33,876 bases of DNA from a virus. Where the stretch lies: the IMG/VR virus record IMGVR_UViG_3300005581_000066, positions 1 to 33,876 of that record; one strand, written 5' to 3'. The first letter of the stretch is position 1. Each line of letters begins with the position of its first letter. Of the stretch, positions 32,301-33,876 are shown piece by piece. The translations under genes were made by a program, and so were the position numbers. The notes below the pieces were generated by a model. That model was not told where the DNA came from and did not search any database. It saw only the letters and a list, made by a program, of their open reading frames with translations.

Positions 32301-33876
32301 CATGAAGTCTACAAAAGCACCAAATCTTTCAAAAGTTTCTTTAGTATAACTGTATAGTAGTTGATTCTTAGTGTAGGTTGTACCTTTCTTAAAAATAATA
32401 ACTCGGCCTGCATCGCGTTTGTCAGAATCATATAATGAGGTACCTACTGCAATGTATCCACCAGTTGCAGACACTGCAATAGATTCACCAAACTGGTCTT
32501 CTCTTTCAATGTCCACGTTGTCGCTGGTTAATGTCTGTGTTAGTTCGTATCCAACACCGTTGTAAGTATAGATAAAGACTTTACCCGAATTTATACTTCT
32601 AGTTTCTGTAGACACTTTATCCCAATGTGTAGTATTAAAAGAAATAATAGGATCTGCACTAGCTGTTTGATTAAACTTATAGTAGTATCCGTTGTAATAA
32701 ACTACATCATTTTCAAAATATTTCAATGATGTTCTAAACGGTCCTTTATAATTTTCGTAGGTATCCTGGTCAGCTCCTGGAGCAGAAATTATTAGTGTCT
32801 GTCCGTCACTGGACATGTCAATTGCTGCGCCAAACTTATCGCCAGGCTGAACAGATTCAATTGTCTGTCCTTCTAATGCTGCCAACGTTAGATCGTTATT
32901 GTTAACATCAAATAAACTTGATTCTTGAGGGAAATATCCTAGAATATTTGACTTTGTTACTGGGGACCAAAGACTTGATTGGTCAGGTGCAGGATTTTGA
33001 AAATCTGTATTACCAACACACTCATATAAATTGTAATCATAGAATACAATATCACCTTGCAGATAACTTCTAGAAGAATCAAATGCTCCCTGATAATTTC
33101 TATCATAATCCATTTGCCATCTAACAGAACTATCGTCGCCGGCGCCAGTACCGTATCTATACATGTAAACACGCCCTTGAACTACAGTAGAATCAACGGA
33201 TTCTGTATCTGTTCCTGGACTAGTAACTGCTAGTACATACTCACTGCCAGACTGAGCCATTACCATTTTAGAACCAAAGCGTTCGCCCTGTGTTGGATTA
33301 GGGCTTACGAAACTATGAGCTAGATCGTACGATCCAGTCGACGAACTTCTTCTATATAAATCAACATATCCAAGATTTTCATAACCGGTTGTAAGGTAAG
33401 CAGCGTCTGCAAATTGTTTATTAACTGTGATTAAATCAGTTGCTGACCAATCTTGACTAAAAGAATTTATAGTACTCCAGTCTGCTACAGGAATGTTTCC
33501 TCTAGCTGTCCAATGAGAATTTAAAGAACGCTCAGTTGTAAAGTTTGTTCTAAGCTGTACAACATCTCCGGCGTTGTATTCGTGGCCGCCATCGTAGTCG
33601 CCGCGCCAGGCCGAACGAACGTTACTTGCTCTAGGAGCAGCAATGGCCAACCATTCAGCATCGGGACTAAAACACATTTCTGCACCGTATTCTAATTTAA
33701 GATGAACATTCATGTTAATAGAATTAGAAGTTAGTGCAACTGTAGGGCCGCCCGGAGTTTCAGATATTGTAAATGTAACATTACTGGGCTTCGTCTTAAC
33801 AAAATATGTTCTACCACTAATAATACTACCGACAGTTACTCCCGAAAACATTACAGGATCGTTTAATTCAAAACTA
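26346..33876 (-). CDS. giant tail/baseplate structural protein, N-terminus beyond the edge
   Basis: The frame is open to the right edge through FELNDPV before the first internal Met at 33851, so the true start is outside; at least 2509 residues are visible. Residues below count from that Met. Residues 55-609 hold six FG-GAP-like blades (for example KFGAAIDMSSDGQTLIISAP at 339, QFGESIAVSATGGYIAVGTS at 453, RYGASIAVGNNNIYVSS at 589), probably a beta-propeller. Three inserts at about 82-119, 254-298 and 369-413 resemble CBM5/12 carbohydrate-binding modules. Residues 1024-1078 and 1386-1448 share a GxGY...P repeat. From about 1490 to 2500, 'DY' and 'VxVxxG' beta repeats dominate, with EILGERIEYMSKVGNTLSRL at 2297-2316. 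No enzyme motif is seen. It is likely a long tail or baseplate fibre that contacts glycans. Confidence 0.85.
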   Translation of the reverse strand, partial: SFELNDPVMFSGVTVGSIISGRTYFVKTKPSNVTFTISETPGGPTVALTSNSINMNVHLKLEYGAEMCFSPDAEWLAIAAPRASNVRSAWRGDYDGGHEYNAGDVVQLRTNFTTERSLNSHWTARGNIPVADWSTINSFSQDWSATDLITVNKQFADAAYLTTGYENLGYVDLYRRSSSTGSYDLAHSFVSPNPTQGERFGSKMVMAQSGSEYVLAVTSPGTDTESVDSTVVQGRVYMYRYGTGAGDDSSVRWQMDYDRNYQGAFDSSRSYLQGDIVFYDYNLYECVGNTDFQNPAPDQSSLWSPVTKSNILGYFPQESSLFDVNNNDLTLAALEGQTIESVQPGDKFGAAIDMSSDGQTLIISAPGADQDTYENYKGPFRTSLKYFENDVVYYNGYYYKFNQTASADPIISFNTTHWDKVSTETRSINSGKVFIYTYNGVGYELTQTLTSDNVDIEREDQFGESIAVSATGGYIAVGTSLYDSDKRDAGRVIIFKKGTTYTKNQLLYSYTKETFERFGAFVDFMNDDETLVVFSGNGDVERVTTFDLGKLTIDNDTLRIADLQVDTGRVDIFDKYNENYIYGESLDTSVTNDDTDRYGASIAVGNNNIYVSSQRDDGSTSTFVQREGKVYAYYKLANATSWSVLHQEVKKPNVRKIKKSYLYNTTTSKLISYLDVVDPIQGKIPGPADQEIRFKTYFDPAVYSVGTSAVNVDVGMNWTKSQVGMLWWDLTRAKFLDNQIGETIYRSTTWNRLYETASIDIYEWVESKFLPADWDILSGTDKGTAAGISGTSKYGSAVYSVKKRYDNVSKTFINTYYYWVKNPTITPNVLDRKLSAFNVSNLIADPTGQNYSCIALTGANTFSLINATSLIEGTSSNLNIQYWIVDADYTQQNAHSQWKIISENLNTVIPREIEKKWVDSLVGKDAFDRVVPDPSLPIKQQYGILFRPRQSMFVNRTEALKQYIERVNSVLATRLIADDYDTSNLLLVDPSPSPVLGLWDSSVDTEAELRFIGTANLRAAILEPIIIDGRVFGVTIIDSGYGYINAPYLHITGQGKNANVKTIINATGQVTGIEIINKGEGYLDNTIFEIRPFSALVLSDSTTFDKWSIYEWNSATVTWERTRSQGYDVTKYWSYQDWYSAGYNQFTKIDHVVENTYELATLDVEINQIVKVNNIGTGGWLLLEKYANIATIDYTENYKVIGRQNGTIKFSSSLYNFSNSIIGYGSDLYDSTYYDNLAVKELRIIIDTIKTKILVDDLKVEYLKLFFSSVRYALQEQAFVDWAFKTSFVKATHNVGDLKQKVTYNSDNLESFEDYVNEVKPYRTQVREYISSYSKVDPNPNSVTDFDLPPLINENFTVDPLTVKISPTGAIESGYAVLQQYPWKHWYDHVGFKITTIEIVDGGSGYIDNPVVRINGGFGTGAVAKAYISNGKVNRIQLVNSGTGFLKAPEIVIDGGLAVDGVQARAVAIIESEVVRANKISIKFDRTSKTYFVSEITETETFVGTGSRLQFALKFSPLTKIGTSSVKLYQVGLDPDNATVTGVDVLREDYTLTSKKSTAKGYTSYSGLLTLATAPAVGETIRITYTKDFNHLSATDRIKFYYNPTTGMLGKDADDFYAQLMTGVDYGGVSLTGLGFNIGGGWDTLPFFTDSWDGFDADFDDYIKVVGSDSDAHYEHQLPYTPTAGTILNVYVNEQRIDDPYFDLYDGSTVQPNGRKVAPAGAVMKTITASGTTDIFYLPNNSDGTYLDINEGDRIIFRKNTSDGSITPRPEEYDTQLSGGNLAYTTATGLATDDINIDGDGFVTAMTSNAPEEVVPGQIVDTVAIKVFQLPTSGSSKILFKNYIGNGSNTEFSLAQIPLQSASVFVKLDNLILTQGVDYIINWAQKKVVLSVAPANKKIVSVITFSIASEFLLDTNYFVSDGSTLEYITNAPWSNDDSTAFGSIVLVNGATVAYELFRTDNSYARPNCVGINLTAVPAVDALITYMITSDANSSASVIKTEELAVDGSTRVFDIVNPVGLALPYENNILVLVDGEILIPSMTEYFTMKDNSLTYNLAKFKSEPFVINPVDCKVYIDGELLSYSSQYVFDLSVVSITLDPSVYNEGSVLAIVNYRDSEYTIDNDSTVAQITFATAPLANSTVEVVTFYNHNVENIIRTNEFVGVTSSLDIDTPDYYRYHSLAGNQLELFKSVKFDDYIWVIKNNQMLTHSVDYHLNSNLRSITLAVPLINSDVLDIVLFSDDHITQGYGWMQFKDMLNRTHYKRISKAKSTRLAADLGQFDIQITVEDGSTLAPPNPTLNLPGVVEILGERIEYMSKVGNTLSRLRRGTLGTGVKTTYVAGTLVQDIGPTETIPYADQTIVKKGDPIDTPQLYTNGTLELPYVPNINDIEVFVAGRRLKKSSYQLFQQEAIRQGKLDATLASNDKDYPDSSEGDITFAAEFAVNGTSTLQLTELPLILLEDSSENKFEVIVVKKIGQVWEDPGRTLQQSNGAVAKFLKDTETNFPEYPVE

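Noticed and set aside
19256-33876. Diversity-generating retroelement acting on the fibre genes
   Set aside because: No reverse transcriptase and no template/variable repeat pair with adenine-specific differences was seen in the window.
1-33876. tRNA genes, CRISPR arrays, insertion sequences and attachment sites
   Set aside because: Nearly every base lies in a supported coding frame, the few gaps are 62 bases or shorter, and no cloverleaf, spaced repeat array or terminal inverted repeats were found.

Overview
The window is a stretch of a tailed-phage genome, most like a T4-type myovirus of the marine, AT-rich kind found on SAR11 or cyanobacterial hosts. Evidence: gene-tight layout with ATGA/TAATG junctions, a flavin-dependent thymidylate synthase (ThyX), a VWA-like DUF2201-type protein, a giant baseplate/tail-fibre protein, and three fibre paralogues with the GQIWYDT...LKVYDG-type N-terminal module of marine T4-like phages. 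The host cannot be fixed from the sequence. No tRNA, integrase, replication gene, CRISPR array or insertion sequence is visible, and no gene-free stretch exceeds about 60 bases.

Layout. (1) Bases 1-3028, plus strand: the 3' part of a VWA-like gene, four small phage genes of unknown function and thyX. (2) Bases 3025-19193, minus strand: an accessory island of 18 genes packed stop-to-start: five radical SAM proteins, three SGNH-type hydrolase paralogues, a short-chain dehydrogenase, a nitroreductase-like protein, a 2-oxoglutarate/Fe(II) oxygenase-like protein, a class I methyltransferase-like protein, two pairs of glycosyltransferase-like paralogues and three unknowns. (3) Bases 19256-33876, minus strand: six structural genes, ending in a protein of at least 2500 residues that runs off the right edge.

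Regions 2 and 3 lie on the same strand, and transcription would run from the structural genes into the island. The island enzymes are therefore probably made late, together with the tail. My reading (inference) is a phage-encoded pathway that builds or remodels an unusual glycan or modifies a protein. Glycosyltransferases, SGNH esterase-like enzymes, a methyltransferase and a dehydrogenase fit glycan assembly. The run radical SAM / nitroreductase-like / radical SAM / 2OG oxygenase / radical SAM fits difficult C-H or redox chemistry. Substrates could be the virion's own fibres or the host surface; the sequence does not decide between them.

Two details stand out. A 26-base near-identical direct repeat frames one SGNH gene and records a recombination or duplication event. 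Three insertions resembling CBM5/12 carbohydrate-binding modules sit between FG-GAP-like blades of the giant structural protein.
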